Source: Alphaproteobacteria bacterium
GTDB lineage: Bacteria > Pseudomonadota > Alphaproteobacteria > Sphingomonadales > Sphingomonadaceae
Reading direction: 5' to 3'
Assembly (NCBI GenBank): GCA_030426245.1
Contig: JAUHYZ010000005.1
Location: 52,052-116,051 of the forward strand
DNA length: 64,000 bases
The notes beneath the pieces were generated by a model, which was given only the letters and a program-made list of their open reading frames with translations, made no database searches and was not told the origin of the DNA. The position numbers were made by a program, and so were the translations under genes. Numbering within the stretch: position 1 is the first letter of the stretch; each line of letters opens with the position of its first letter. Shown here piece after piece: positions 1-9,921 of this stretch.

Positions 1-684
1 CAGCCGCATCTGGATGCCGGCGCCAAGCGCGTGCTGATTTCCGCCCCGGCCAAGGGCGTGGACAACACCGTGGTCTACGGCGTCAATCACGGCACGCTTA
101 CGGCGGATCAGATCGTGGTCTCCAATGCCAGCTGCACGACCAACTGCCTGGCCCCAGTGGCTAAGGTGCTGCATGAAACGGTGGGCATCGAACGCGGTTT
201 CATGACCACGATCCACAGCTACACCAACGATCAGCGGATGCTCGACCAGATGCATTCCGACATGCGCCGCGCCCGTGCCGGTGCCGCCAACATGATCCCG
301 ACCACAACCGGCGCCGCGCGCGCAGTCGGCCTGGTTCTGCCGGAACTGAACGGAAAGCTGGATGGCAGCTCCGTGCGTGTGCCCACGCCCAATGTCAGCC
401 TGATCGATCTGGTCTTCACGCCCTCGCGCGATACCAGCGCGGAAGAGCTCAATGCGGCGCTCAAGGCTGCGGCCGAAGGCCCGATGAAGGGTGTGCTGGA
501 CTATACGGACGAGCCGCTCGTCAGCTCGGACTTCAACCACTATCCCGCCAGCTCGACGGTCGACAGCCTGGAAACCGCCGTGCTGGAAGGCAAGATCGGC
601 CGCGTCGTATCCTGGTACGACAATGAATGGGGCTTCTCGAACCGCATGATCGATACTGCGAAAGTGATGGCGAGTTTCCTCTGA
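1..684 (+). CDS. gap: Glyceraldehyde-3-phosphate dehydrogenase, type I (5' truncated by window edge)
   Basis: Frame open from base 1; catalytic motif [17 protein letters not shown] and C-terminal [16 protein letters not shown]. Confidence 0.97.
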   Translation, partial: QPHLDAGAKRVLISAPAKGVDNTVVYGVNHGTLTADQIVVSNASCTTNCLAPVAKVLHETVGIERGFMTTIHSYTNDQRMLDQMHSDMRRARAGAANMIPTTTGAARAVGLVLPELNGKLDGSSVRVPTPNVSLIDLVFTPSRDTSAEELNAALKAAAEGPMKGVLDYTDEPLVSSDFNHYPASSTVDSLETAVLEGKIGRVVSWYDNEWGFSNRMIDTAKVMASFL

Positions 685-702
685 TCCACTGGAGGACCGG
701 CA

Positions 703-1902
703 ATGGCACGCTTCAAGACGCTGGATGATGCAGGCGATGTAGTCGGCAAGGTTGCGCTGGTGCGCGTGGATCTGAACCTGCCGATGGATGGCGGCCAGGT
801 CACCGACAATACGCGCATTCGCGCTGCAGAGCCGACTATTCGCGATCTTTCGGACAAGGGCGCGAAAGTCCTTCTGCTCGCGCATTTCGGGCGGCCCAAG
901 GGCCAGCGCAGTTCCACCCAGTCGCTCTCCATGGTGCTTGACGCCGTGGAGGACGTGCTGGGCAAGGAAGTGATGTTCGTGCCCGAAGTGGCCGGGGACG
1001 TCGTTGCCCAGTCCGTCGGTATTCTGGGCAATGGCGATGTCGCGATCCTCGAAAATACCCGCTTCTGGCCGGGCGAGGAAGCGAACGATCCCGACTTTGC
1101 AAAGGCGATCGCCGCGAATGGCGATCTCTATGTCAATGACGCCTTCTCCGCAGCGCATCGTGCGCATGCGAGCACCGAAGGTCTCGCCCATTTGCTGCCG
1201 GCCTATGCCGGGCGGGCGATGCAGGCGGAGCTCGAGGCGCTCGAAAAAGCACTCGGCAATCCGGCCAAGCCGGTTGCTGCCGTGGTGGGCGGGGCGAAGG
1301 TCTCCTCCAAGCTCGATGTGCTGACGCATCTCGTGACCAAGGTCGATCATCTGATCATCGGCGGCGGCATGGCCAACACTTTCCTTGCCGCGCGCGGCGT
1401 GGATGTCGGCAAGTCTCTCTGCGAGCATGACCTGGCGCAAACGGCCGAAAACATTCTTGCGGAGGCAGACAAGGCGGGATGCACCGTGCATCTGCCCTAT
1501 GACGTTGTAGTTGCAAAGGAATTTGCCGCAAACCCAGCCTCGCTTCGCACGTGCAATGTGCACGAGGTTGCCGAAGATGAGATGATCCTCGATGTCGGGC
1601 CACAGGCGGTCGAGGCACTGGCCGATGTGCTCAAGACGTGCCGCACGCTGGTATGGAACGGCCCGCTCGGCGCATTCGAAACGCCGCCTTTCGATAAGGC
1701 GACCGTAGCGCTGGCCAAAACGGCGGCTGCGCTCAGCAAGGAAGGCTCGCTCGTTTCGGTTGCCGGCGGCGGCGACACGGTGGCGGCGCTCAACCATGCA
1801 GGCGTCGCGCAGGATTTCACTTATGTCTCGGCTGCAGGCGGGGCCTTCCTCGAATGGATGGAAGGCAAGGAATTGCCCGGCGTTGTTGCGCTCGAGGCGT
1901 AG
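703..1902 (+). CDS. pgk: Phosphoglycerate kinase
   Basis: [44 protein letters not shown] motifs; directly downstream of gap. Confidence 0.98.
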   Translation: MARFKTLDDAGDVVGKVALVRVDLNLPMDGGQVTDNTRIRAAEPTIRDLSDKGAKVLLLAHFGRPKGQRSSTQSLSMVLDAVEDVLGKEVMFVPEVAGDVVAQSVGILGNGDVAILENTRFWPGEEANDPDFAKAIAANGDLYVNDAFSAAHRAHASTEGLAHLLPAYAGRAMQAELEALEKALGNPAKPVAAVVGGAKVSSKLDVLTHLVTKVDHLIIGGGMANTFLAARGVDVGKSLCEHDLAQTAENILAEADKAGCTVHLPYDVVVAKEFAANPASLRTCNVHEVAEDEMILDVGPQAVEALADVLKTCRTLVWNGPLGAFETPPFDKATVALAKTAAALSKEGSLVSVAGGGDTVAALNHAGVAQDFTYVSAAGGAFLEWMEGKELPGVVALEA

Positions 1903-1934
1903 ATAGAACCAAGCAATATAGGCAGGACGGATAC

Positions 1935-2822
1935 ATGATCGAACAGGACATGCTGGAGCGGATCACCACGGGCAAAGGCTTCATTGCCGCGCTGGATCAG
2001 AGCGGCGGCTCGACGCCCAAGGCGCTTGCCGGATACGGCCTCGACGAAAGCGCGTGGAGCAATGAGGATGAGATGTTCGGCCTGATCCACCAGATGCGCA
2101 GCCGGATCATCACTTCGCCCTGCTTCACCGGTGAAAAGGTGTTGGGCGCCATCCTGTTCGAAAAGACCATGGACGGCACGGCCGACGGCAAGCCCGTGCC
2201 GACGCTTCTGCGCGAGCGCGGTGTGGTTCCCTTCATCAAGGTCGACAAGGGCTTGGAGGATGAATCTGACGGCGTTCAGTTGATGAAGCCCATGCCGGAG
2301 CTGAACGAGCTGCTTGCCCGTTCCAAGGCACTGGGCGTGGTCGGAACCAAGATGCGTTCGGTTATCCACGCCGCCAGCGCATCCGGGATTGCCGCCAATG
2401 TGGCCCAGCAATTCGAAGTCGGAAACCAGATTGCCGACGCCGGGCTGATGCCGATCCTGGAGCCGGAATACAACATCAAGTCGGGCGACCGGGAAGAGGG
2501 CGAGAAGATCCTGCTGGCCGAGATTCTCAAAGGTCTCGATGCGCTGGAAGATGGGCGTCAGGTGATGCTCAAGCTGTCGATTCCGGTTGTGCCGGACAGC
2601 TACAAGCCGCTGGTCGATCATCCGGCAACGGCACGCGTTGTGGCGCTGTCTGGCGGCTTCACCCGCGCCGAGGCCTGCGTGGAACTGGCGAAGAATCACG
2701 GCATGATCGCCAGCTTCAGCCGTGCGCTGCTTTCCGATCTGCGCCACGATATGAGCGACGAAGAATTCGATGCCGCGCTGTCCAGCGCGATCGACGAAAT
2801 CTACGCCGCTTCCATCACCTGA
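1935..2822 (+). CDS. Class I fructose-bisphosphate aldolase
   Basis: GFIAALDQSGGSTPKAL and SGGFTRAEACVEL motifs; ATG at 1935 chosen over the upstream ORF start because it leaves a normal gap after pgk. Confidence 0.93.
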   Translation: MIEQDMLERITTGKGFIAALDQSGGSTPKALAGYGLDESAWSNEDEMFGLIHQMRSRIITSPCFTGEKVLGAILFEKTMDGTADGKPVPTLLRERGVVPFIKVDKGLEDESDGVQLMKPMPELNELLARSKALGVVGTKMRSVIHAASASGIAANVAQQFEVGNQIADAGLMPILEPEYNIKSGDREEGEKILLAEILKGLDALEDGRQVMLKLSIPVVPDSYKPLVDHPATARVVALSGGFTRAEACVELAKNHGMIASFSRALLSDLRHDMSDEEFDAALSSAIDEIYAASIT

Positions 2823-2874
2823 TCGGGCCGGAATGCTTGGCGATTGCACCGAGCAGCGATAGAGGCTGCCTGCG

Positions 2875-3492
2875 ATGCCTGATTGCCAGCTTTATCTGAT
2901 TTCACCGCTTGAGGTCGGGGGCGCGTTCCCCGGCCGGCTCGAACGTGCGCTGGATGCAGGCCCTGTCGCAGCATTCCAGTTTCGTGTGAAGGATATGGAT
3001 GAGCATCGGGCGGCCGAGCTGGCGGAGCCGCTCCTGCGCATCTGCGCGGAGCGCGAAGTGGCTTTCATCGTTAATGACAGCATTTCGCTTGCCAGGCGCC
3101 TGAATGCCGATGGCGTGCATCTGGGCCAGCAGGATGGCGATGTGGCGGAGGCCAGGGAACGGCTTGGCCGCGACGCGCAGATCGGCGTCACCTGCCATGC
3201 CAGCCGCCATCTGGCGATGCTCGCCGGGGAGCAGGGCGCGGACTATGTCGCCTTCGGAGCCTTCTTCCCCACCACGACCAAGGAGGTCGAACACCGGGCG
3301 GGGCTAGATCTGCTCGAATGGTGGCAGACCTATTTCGAGCTCCCTTGCGTGGCAATCGGCGGGATCACGCCTGACAATTGCCCAGCTCTGATCGAAGCCG
3401 GAGCCGACTTTCTGGCGGTGTCGGGTGCAGTCTGGAATGGTAACGAGGCAGAGGCCGTAAAGGCCTTCGCCCGGCAGCTCAGTCGCGGGTAG
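2875..3492 (+). CDS. thiE: Thiamine phosphate synthase family protein
   Basis: FIVNDSISLARRLNADGVHLGQQD, DYVAFGAFFPTTTK and AIGGITPDNCPALIEAGADFLAVSGAVW motifs. Confidence 0.9.
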   Translation: MPDCQLYLISPLEVGGAFPGRLERALDAGPVAAFQFRVKDMDEHRAAELAEPLLRICAEREVAFIVNDSISLARRLNADGVHLGQQDGDVAEARERLGRDAQIGVTCHASRHLAMLAGEQGADYVAFGAFFPTTTKEVEHRAGLDLLEWWQTYFELPCVAIGGITPDNCPALIEAGADFLAVSGAVWNGNEAEAVKAFARQLSRG

Positions 3493-3850
3493 AACCCAGC
3501 TTAATGCAGCGCAGGCCCGTTTCGTTGCCGTCCTTGTCCAGCTTGCGCAGAAAGCGCTCGCTCTGAACGTCGTAGCGTTCGCCTTTCTTTGGGCCGCTTG
3601 TGATCACGACACTGTCGCCGGTTCGCAGATAGGTGCCGCTGCCTTTCTCGCTCCAATAGGTCGAAGCGTTGGTCACCTGGAAGGAAGCTTCCGGCACGTT
3701 CACGCCTCGGCTTGAGGCAGCGTCGCCCGGCAGTTCGCAAACATAAACCCCGCGGGCAAGCGTTCCGAGCTTGCCGCCCGATACGGCCATGGCGGGAGCC
3801 GAAACGAACGCTGCGGCGCCCAATATTGCTGTCAGAATAATTCTCGTCAC
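3479..3850 (-). CDS. Hypothetical secreted protein
   Basis: N-terminal signal peptide [22 protein letters not shown]; convergent with thiE, 14-bp tail overlap. Confidence 0.7.
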   Translation of the reverse strand: MTRIILTAILGAAAFVSAPAMAVSGGKLGTLARGVYVCELPGDAASSRGVNVPEASFQVTNASTYWSEKGSGTYLRTGDSVVITSGPKKGERYDVQSERFLRKLDKDGNETGLRCIKLGSTRD

Positions 3851-3996
3851 GTCCTGATCCTTGCGGCGCGGCTACCACGCGATTCCGCTCTTCGCCAGCC
3901 TGGCCATTGCTTGTCCCCAGCCTGTCCTTGCCGATGCCCGGTGCATTCGCTAGGGCGCGCGCTCAACAGTTACATAGCGTTGGAAAGCTGAACCCC

Positions 3997-4560
3997 ATGA
4001 AAATCAGTGGAGTGGATATCCGGCCGGGCAATATCCTGGAATATGAATCCGGAATCTGGAAGGTCGCCAAGATCCAGCATACCCAGCCGGGCAAGGGCGG
4101 GGCCTATATGCAGGTCGAGATGAAAAATCTCGTCGACGGCCGGAAAACCAATGTCCGTTTCCGGAGTGCGGATACGGTGGAAAAAGTCCGCCTCGACACC
4201 AAGGACTTCCAGTATCTTTATGAAGATGGCGATCAACTCGTTTTCATGGATAAGGACAGTTACGAACAGATCTTCATCGAATCCGACTTGCTGGGCGAAG
4301 CCAAGGCGTTTCTGACCGATGGAATGGACGTCTCGCTGGAGCTTTATGACGAGAAGCCGATCAGCGTTCAGCTTCCCGAACAGGTCGAGGCGACTATCGT
4401 GGAGGCGGACGCAGTGGTGAAGGGGCAGACAGCCAGCTCCAGCTATAAGCCAGCGGTACTCGAGAATGGCGTTCGCGTAATGGTGCCGCCGCATATCGAA
4501 AGCGGCACCCGTATCGTTGTCGACGTCTATGCCCGTGAATATGTGAAAAAGGCCGACTGA
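3997..4560 (+). CDS. efp: Elongation factor P
   Basis: [57 protein letters not shown] is the canonical EF-P N-terminus; internal ATG at 3997. Confidence 0.97.
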   Translation: MKISGVDIRPGNILEYESGIWKVAKIQHTQPGKGGAYMQVEMKNLVDGRKTNVRFRSADTVEKVRLDTKDFQYLYEDGDQLVFMDKDSYEQIFIESDLLGEAKAFLTDGMDVSLELYDEKPISVQLPEQVEATIVEADAVVKGQTASSSYKPAVLENGVRVMVPPHIESGTRIVVDVYAREYVKKAD

Positions 4561-4561
4561 C

Positions 4562-4963
4562 ATGAAAAAGACCCTCTCAACTGCCATTGCCGCTGCGCTG
4601 ATCGCAACCGCCATGCCCAGCACGGTTCTTGCCCAGGAAGGAAGCGAGGATGCCGCGCAGGAGGGTCCTTCGCCCGAGCGGTTGGCCAATCTGCGGCGCG
4701 CGGGGCACATCCTGCGTTCGTTCAATGCGGCATTGCAGTCCGATCAGGTGAAGCCGCAAGTCAAAGCGCGCCTGATGGCGTGCCTTTACAACAACAAGCT
4801 TTCCACGATCTCGGTGACCGCGGGCAATGCGATCCGGGAAGGCGCCAATCTTAGTGACGACAACCCGACGGACGTCTATCGTGCTGCGGCAGGTGTCTGC
4901 GGAATCACTTTCCAGGCCAATGGTGGCGAGCAAGCGCCTGCAGAGGATACGGAGGGCAGTTAA
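4562..4963 (+). CDS. Hypothetical secreted protein
   Basis: Signal peptide MKKTLSTAIAAALIATAMPSTVLA; 1-nt spacing after efp. Confidence 0.7.
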   Translation: MKKTLSTAIAAALIATAMPSTVLAQEGSEDAAQEGPSPERLANLRRAGHILRSFNAALQSDQVKPQVKARLMACLYNNKLSTISVTAGNAIREGANLSDDNPTDVYRAAAGVCGITFQANGGEQAPAEDTEGS

Positions 4964-5002
4964 GCCCCGTTTCTCTCGGAAAAAATTGGAAGCGATCGAA
5001 TA

Positions 5003-5821
5003 GTGGCACTATCCGGGCTTATTCGTGTGATGGAGCGTGCCGCACGGCGCGCGGGCGGCCGTTTGCGCCGCGATTTCGGCGAAGTCGAACACTTGCAGGT
5101 TAGCCGCAAGGGCCCGTCGGACTTTGTGTCCAAAGCGGACCGTATGGCGGAGCGCACGATCTACGACGAATTGTTGCAGGCGCGGCCTGGCTGGGGTTTC
5201 CTGATGGAAGAGGCGGGTGAAATTGCCGCCGAAGAGGGCAAGCCGCGTTGGATCGTCGATCCTCTCGACGGGACATCCAATTTTCTTCACGGAATTCCGC
5301 ATTTTGCAATTTCCATCGCCGCGCAGGAACCCAAGCTCGATGGTTCGGGGTGGGGCGAAGTCTTCGCCGGTGTGGTGTATCAGCCGATCACCGATCAGAC
5401 CTTCTGGGCAGAGAAAAGCCGCGGCGCCTGGCTGCAGGATGCCCGCTTGCGGGTTTCCTCCAGAAACAGGCTGTCCGATTCATTGATCGCGACCGGTACG
5501 CCCTATCAGGGCCATGGCGAATTTCCGCAATGGTCGAAGATATTCGGCGCGGTTGGCCCGCAGGTGGCAGGAATTCGCCGTTTCGGCGCTGCCTCGCTCG
5601 ATCTGGCATGGGTTGCCGCCGGGCGGTACGACGGCTTCTGGGAGAGCGGTCTCTCGCCTTGGGATACCGCTGCCGGTTGCCTGCTGGTCCGCGAAGCAGG
5701 CGGCTTCGTGACAGATTTCAGAGGCCGCTCGCACCCAGTATGCGATAGCGAAGTTCTCGCCGCCAACGATCCGCTTCATTCGCGCCTGCACAAGCTGGTC
5801 GCCGGCGCAATCAAGACCTGA
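5003..5821 (+). CDS. Inositol monophosphatase family protein
   Basis: IVDPLDGTSNFLHGIPHFAISIA and SPWDTAAGCLLVREAGG motifs. Confidence 0.95.
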   Translation: MALSGLIRVMERAARRAGGRLRRDFGEVEHLQVSRKGPSDFVSKADRMAERTIYDELLQARPGWGFLMEEAGEIAAEEGKPRWIVDPLDGTSNFLHGIPHFAISIAAQEPKLDGSGWGEVFAGVVYQPITDQTFWAEKSRGAWLQDARLRVSSRNRLSDSLIATGTPYQGHGEFPQWSKIFGAVGPQVAGIRRFGAASLDLAWVAAGRYDGFWESGLSPWDTAAGCLLVREAGGFVTDFRGRSHPVCDSEVLAANDPLHSRLHKLVAGAIKT

Positions 5822-5891
5822 TGAAAGCCTGTGCTTGATGCATTCGATTGGTGAGGTTAAGTGCGCGCGACGCACCAGCCTCGTGATAGGG

Positions 5892-5976
5892 GCCCCTGTG
5901 GCGGAATTGGTAGACGCGCTCGACTCAAAATCGAGTTTCTTCGGAAGTGCCCGTTCGAGTCGGGCCAGGGGCACCA
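5892..5976 (+). tRNA. tRNA-Leu (anticodon CAA), CCA encoded
   Basis: Acceptor GCCCCTG/CAGGGGC, anticodon stem-loop CTCGA-CTCAAAA-TCGAG, variable arm, T-arm GTTCGAGTC, 3' ACCA. Confidence 0.96.
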
Positions 5977-6015
5977 CGTTACGCTTCTATCGGCAGCCAA
6001 AGCCGTGCTAGGCAG

Positions 6016-7818
6016 ATGATGATGCCGGGTATCCCCTCATTTCATGCGATGGCAGCCATCGCGGTAACCACCGCGATGTTCATCGCATTTGCGCGCGGCC
6101 GTTTGTCGGTCGAGATCGTCTCGCTTCTGACTATCGCAGTCATTGCGGTCGGGCTGTATTTCTTCCCGCTGCCGCACACTCTGCCCACGGACGGCCTGAT
6201 CTTGGCCTTTTCCGGTTTCGGCCACTATGCACTGATTACGATCTGTTCGCTGATGATCATGGGCAGGGGGCTGGTGGTGACCGGCGCGCTGGAACCGGCT
6301 GCGCGTTTCCTTGAGCGGGTCTGGAAAGTGAACTTGCAGCTTGGCCTGCTGGTTTCGCTGCTGATCGCGATGTTCCTATCGATGATCGTCAACGATACGC
6401 CGGTGCTGGTTCTGTTGCTGCCGATATTCGTGCAACTGGCGGCCCGCGGGGCGATGCCTGCATCGAAGACGCTTATCCCGCTTAACGCTGCGGTTCTGAT
6501 TGGCGGCATGTCGACGACGATCGGCACGTCGACCAACCTGCTGGTCGTGTCGATCGCGCGCGATCTCGGCATGCCGCAAATGAACGTGTTCCACTACACG
6601 CCCATCGTTCTTGCGGCAGCTGTGGTTGCCTTGCCCTATCTGTGGCTGGTGATGCCGCGATTGCTGCCCGACCATAGCCGCGACGACGATTATGAGCTGC
6701 GCCGCTTTTCAGCCCGTCTGCGCATTCCGGCAGGAAGCGAGCTTGTCGGCAAAGCCATCGATGAAGTCGCCACCAGGCTGCCTGCAGCATTCTCCTTCGA
6801 CGAAAAACCGGAGGGTCCGTTCGAGGCAGGACACAGATTGCGCGTTTCCGGCACACATGAGGCGCTTGAGGAAGCGATCAGGAGCCTCAAGGGGCAAGTG
6901 GCCCCAGGCTGGGTTGTCGACCGCATTCAGCGTAAGGCCCGCTCTGCCGGCGATGATGTTATCGTTGTGGAAATGGCGGTGACTTCCGATTCCCGGCTGA
7001 TCGGGCGCACGCTTGCCACTTCGGGCATTGCCGATCTCTACAGCACAGCCGTTCTGGGAATTCACAAGCCCAAGCGTCCTCTCGATCAGGAAATGGGGCC
7101 GGAGCCAGATGAGCTTCGGATTGCCGAGGGTGACGTGCTGCTGGTGATGGGGCTCGATACCGATCTTCAGGAGTTTGCCCAGAACGACAGCCTGCTCATT
7201 CTGGATGGTGGGCGTGAAATGCCGCGCCGTTCCAAGGCGATCCTGGCGCTGGCGATCATGTTCGGATCGGTGGGGCTGGCTTCCGCAGGCTTCCTGCCGA
7301 TTGCCATTTCCGCGCTGGCGGGCGCCATTCTGATGTTCGTTACCGGCTGTGTCCGGTTCGATCGCGTTGGCCGGGCGCTCTCGGCCAAAGTTATCGTTCT
7401 TGTCGCTGCGAGCATCGCCATCGGCCAGCTCGTGCTGAACAGCGGCGCAGCCTCATGGCTTGGCCAAGTGATGGCATATGGCCTGCAATATCTTCCTCCC
7501 GCAGCGATACTGGCGGCAATCATGCTGTTCGTGACGCTGCTGACGAATTTCGCATCGAACGCTACGGCGGCGACGGTCGGCACACCGATTGCGTTCAATA
7601 TAGCCAGCCAGCTCGAATTGCCGCAGGAACCGCTGATCCTTGCCGTGCTGTTCGGATGCAATCTCTGCTATGCAACGCCGATCGCTTACCAGACGAACAT
7701 GCTGATTATGGGTGAAGGCAACTATACCTTCGCCGACTATATCCGCACCGGCATACCGCTGGTGCTGATCATGGTGGTGACGCTCTCGATCTTGCTGGTC
7801 TTCAGCTATGGAATGTAG
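6016..7818 (+). CDS. SLC13/DASS-type anion transporter with TrkA-C domains
   Basis: Multiple TM segments; NDTPVLVLLLPIF; IGGMSTTIGTSTNLLVV; central RCK_C-like soluble region. ORF-track start lies inside the tRNA, so 6016 is preferred. Confidence 0.88.
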   Translation: MMMPGIPSFHAMAAIAVTTAMFIAFARGRLSVEIVSLLTIAVIAVGLYFFPLPHTLPTDGLILAFSGFGHYALITICSLMIMGRGLVVTGALEPAARFLERVWKVNLQLGLLVSLLIAMFLSMIVNDTPVLVLLLPIFVQLAARGAMPASKTLIPLNAAVLIGGMSTTIGTSTNLLVVSIARDLGMPQMNVFHYTPIVLAAAVVALPYLWLVMPRLLPDHSRDDDYELRRFSARLRIPAGSELVGKAIDEVATRLPAAFSFDEKPEGPFEAGHRLRVSGTHEALEEAIRSLKGQVAPGWVVDRIQRKARSAGDDVIVVEMAVTSDSRLIGRTLATSGIADLYSTAVLGIHKPKRPLDQEMGPEPDELRIAEGDVLLVMGLDTDLQEFAQNDSLLILDGGREMPRRSKAILALAIMFGSVGLASAGFLPIAISALAGAILMFVTGCVRFDRVGRALSAKVIVLVAASIAIGQLVLNSGAASWLGQVMAYGLQYLPPAAILAAIMLFVTLLTNFASNATAATVGTPIAFNIASQLELPQEPLILAVLFGCNLCYATPIAYQTNMLIMGEGNYTFADYIRTGIPLVLIMVVTLSILLVFSYGM

Positions 7819-7827
7819 CGGGCAGTC

Positions 7828-8370
7828 ATGGTGATCGCGGCGGCAAGAGCTCTGCTGCTGGGCGGCATAATGTGCCTGATTTCGGCCTGCTGGATGTCTC
7901 CCGTGCCTCTGATCGATGCGTCGAATGCGTCCGAGATAGATTTCGAAGGGGCATGGCAGGAAGTCGAATCCGGAGAGCCTTCGCGGATCACGATCACATC
8001 GAACGGCGATGGCAGCTACACAATGGGCGACAGCGATGAGCTTCTGAATACATACTTCGTGGCTTTGCGCGGCGATTGGTATCTCGCCCAATATGAAGGG
8101 AAGGCGGAAGATCTGGCCCCGGAGGCTACCGGGGGTGCATTCTTCCTCTATCAACCCATCCGGGTGAGCGATGAAGCGCTCAATCTTTACTCGCCGGAGT
8201 GCAATGAGGAGATTGCTTCGATCGAGGGCGTCACTTCGGAAGAAGGCACTTGCGGTTTCGAAAGCTACGAAGCGTTGATGGCTGTGGCGGAAAAATACGT
8301 CGATGCTGTTGAAAGCGGCGCGATCACAGGCGACGCCAATGTATTTGTGCGGCCTGAGGACGCGGAATGA
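7828..8370 (+). CDS. Hypothetical lipoprotein
   Basis: Lipobox-like LISAC after a hydrophobic stretch. Confidence 0.65.
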   Translation: MVIAAARALLLGGIMCLISACWMSPVPLIDASNASEIDFEGAWQEVESGEPSRITITSNGDGSYTMGDSDELLNTYFVALRGDWYLAQYEGKAEDLAPEATGGAFFLYQPIRVSDEALNLYSPECNEEIASIEGVTSEEGTCGFESYEALMAVAEKYVDAVESGAITGDANVFVRPEDAE

Positions 8371-9686
8371 AGCGTCTCGTTCTTCCTCTGCTGAGCGCGG
8401 CATTGGCATTTGCCAGCCCGGCACAGGCCAATGAGCTGCGTGAATCCCTGAAGGCCGATATGCCGGAGCTGATGAAGCTTTACAGGGACCTTCACGCCCA
8501 TCCGGAACTGAGCTTCCAGGAGGTTGAAACCTCGGCCAGGCTTGCTGGCCTCATGCGCGAACTGGGCTTTGACGTTACCGAGCAGGTGGGGCGGACGGGT
8601 CTGGTGGCGGTCATGCGCAATGGCGAGGGGCCGACCGTCCTGATCAGGACCGATATGGACGGCCTGCCGGTCACGGAGCAGACCGGCCTTCCATTCGCCT
8701 CGCAGGAACGCGGTGTGCCTGAATCAGGCGTCGAAAGCGGGATCATGCATGCCTGTGCCCATGATACGCACATGACAGCCTGGATCGCTGCGGCAAGCCT
8801 ATTGGTCTCTCGCAAGGATGAGTGGCAAGGCACGCTGGTGATGATCGCTCAGCCGGCGGAAGAGCTGGGCGAGGGGGCTCTGGCGATGCTGGAAGACGGC
8901 TTGTTCGAACGTTTCCCCAAGCCGGATTTCGCGCTGGCTTTCCATAATTCCGCCCAATTGCCTGCTGGTACCATCGGCATCGCAGCGGAATATGCCTGGG
9001 CCAATGTGGACAGTGTCGACATCACGGTGAAGGGTGTCGGCGGGCACGGCGCCTATCCGCATGCGACCAAGGATCCTGTAGTGCTGGCCAGCAGTATCGT
9101 CATGAAGCTGCAGACATTGGCCAGCCGGGAGAGCAGCCCGCTTGAGCCTGTGGTCGTGACGGTTGGCAGTTTTCATGCCGGCACCAAACACAATGTCATT
9201 CCCGACGAAGCCAGGCTGCAGCTCACGGTTCGCAGTTATACCGATGCCTCGCGTGAATTGCTGCTCAGTGGCATAGAGCGGATTGCCACAGGTGAAGCCA
9301 TCGCTGCTGGAATTCCGGAAGAGCGCTGGCCCAGCGTAAGCGTGAAAGAGAACTACACGCCGGCTGTCTACAATTCGCCGGAGCTTGCCGCGCAGGTTGC
9401 GGCCAACTTGTCCGCGCGCTTTGGCGAGGGGCGAGTGATTGAAATACCCTCCACAATGGGCGGAGAGGATTTCGGCCGGTACCGGCGCGCGGATCCCGAC
9501 CATATCCAGTCATTGCTGCTCTCCATCGGCGGCGTCCCCCAGGCGAATTGGGAAGCCGCCGAGAACGGCGAGCTTGACCTGCCGTCGCTCCACAGTCCTT
9601 TCTGGGCGCCCGATGCCGAAACGGTGATAGAGACTGCTGCCGAAGCTTTCGCGGCAACTGCGATCGGACTGATGCCGCCGGACTGA
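8367..9686 (+). CDS. M20 family amidohydrolase/peptidase (exported, hippurate hydrolase-like)
   Basis: Signal peptide; RDLHAHPELSFQEVETS; IRTDMDGLPVTEQTG; MHACAHDTHM; TMGGEDFGRY. Confidence 0.93.
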   Translation: MKRLVLPLLSAALAFASPAQANELRESLKADMPELMKLYRDLHAHPELSFQEVETSARLAGLMRELGFDVTEQVGRTGLVAVMRNGEGPTVLIRTDMDGLPVTEQTGLPFASQERGVPESGVESGIMHACAHDTHMTAWIAAASLLVSRKDEWQGTLVMIAQPAEELGEGALAMLEDGLFERFPKPDFALAFHNSAQLPAGTIGIAAEYAWANVDSVDITVKGVGGHGAYPHATKDPVVLASSIVMKLQTLASRESSPLEPVVVTVGSFHAGTKHNVIPDEARLQLTVRSYTDASRELLLSGIERIATGEAIAAGIPEERWPSVSVKENYTPAVYNSPELAAQVAANLSARFGEGRVIEIPSTMGGEDFGRYRRADPDHIQSLLLSIGGVPQANWEAAENGELDLPSLHSPFWAPDAETVIETAAEAFAATAIGLMPPD

Positions 9687-9776
9687 GTAAACCGGCAGTT
9701 AACCTCGATATTCACTTCGCGAGTTGCAGGCACAATATTGAAAAATAAGCGATAATTCGCATCGCTGGCGCTGCAC

Positions 9777-9793
9777 TGTAAAGTTTACCGACA
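9777..9793. promoter_or_regulatory. Candidate regulatory palindrome upstream of prsK (TGTAAAGTTTACCGACA)
   Basis: GTAAA-G-TTTAC inverted repeat in the otherwise unexplained intergenic region before prsK. Confidence 0.3.
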
Positions 9794-9921
9794 TTTCACT
9801 TCTGTCCGTTATCACACGCAGCTGACCTTGGGGGTTCAGCCAGCGGTGAGTATGAAACGATGATCGATCTGTCCGGCAACGCCCTTCGGCGCGCCGTTTC
9901 GTCTCCCGAGGGGGCGTGACG

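Noticed and set aside
1821-2849. 342-aa minus-strand ORF opposite the aldolase
   Set aside because: Shadow ORF of class I aldolase.
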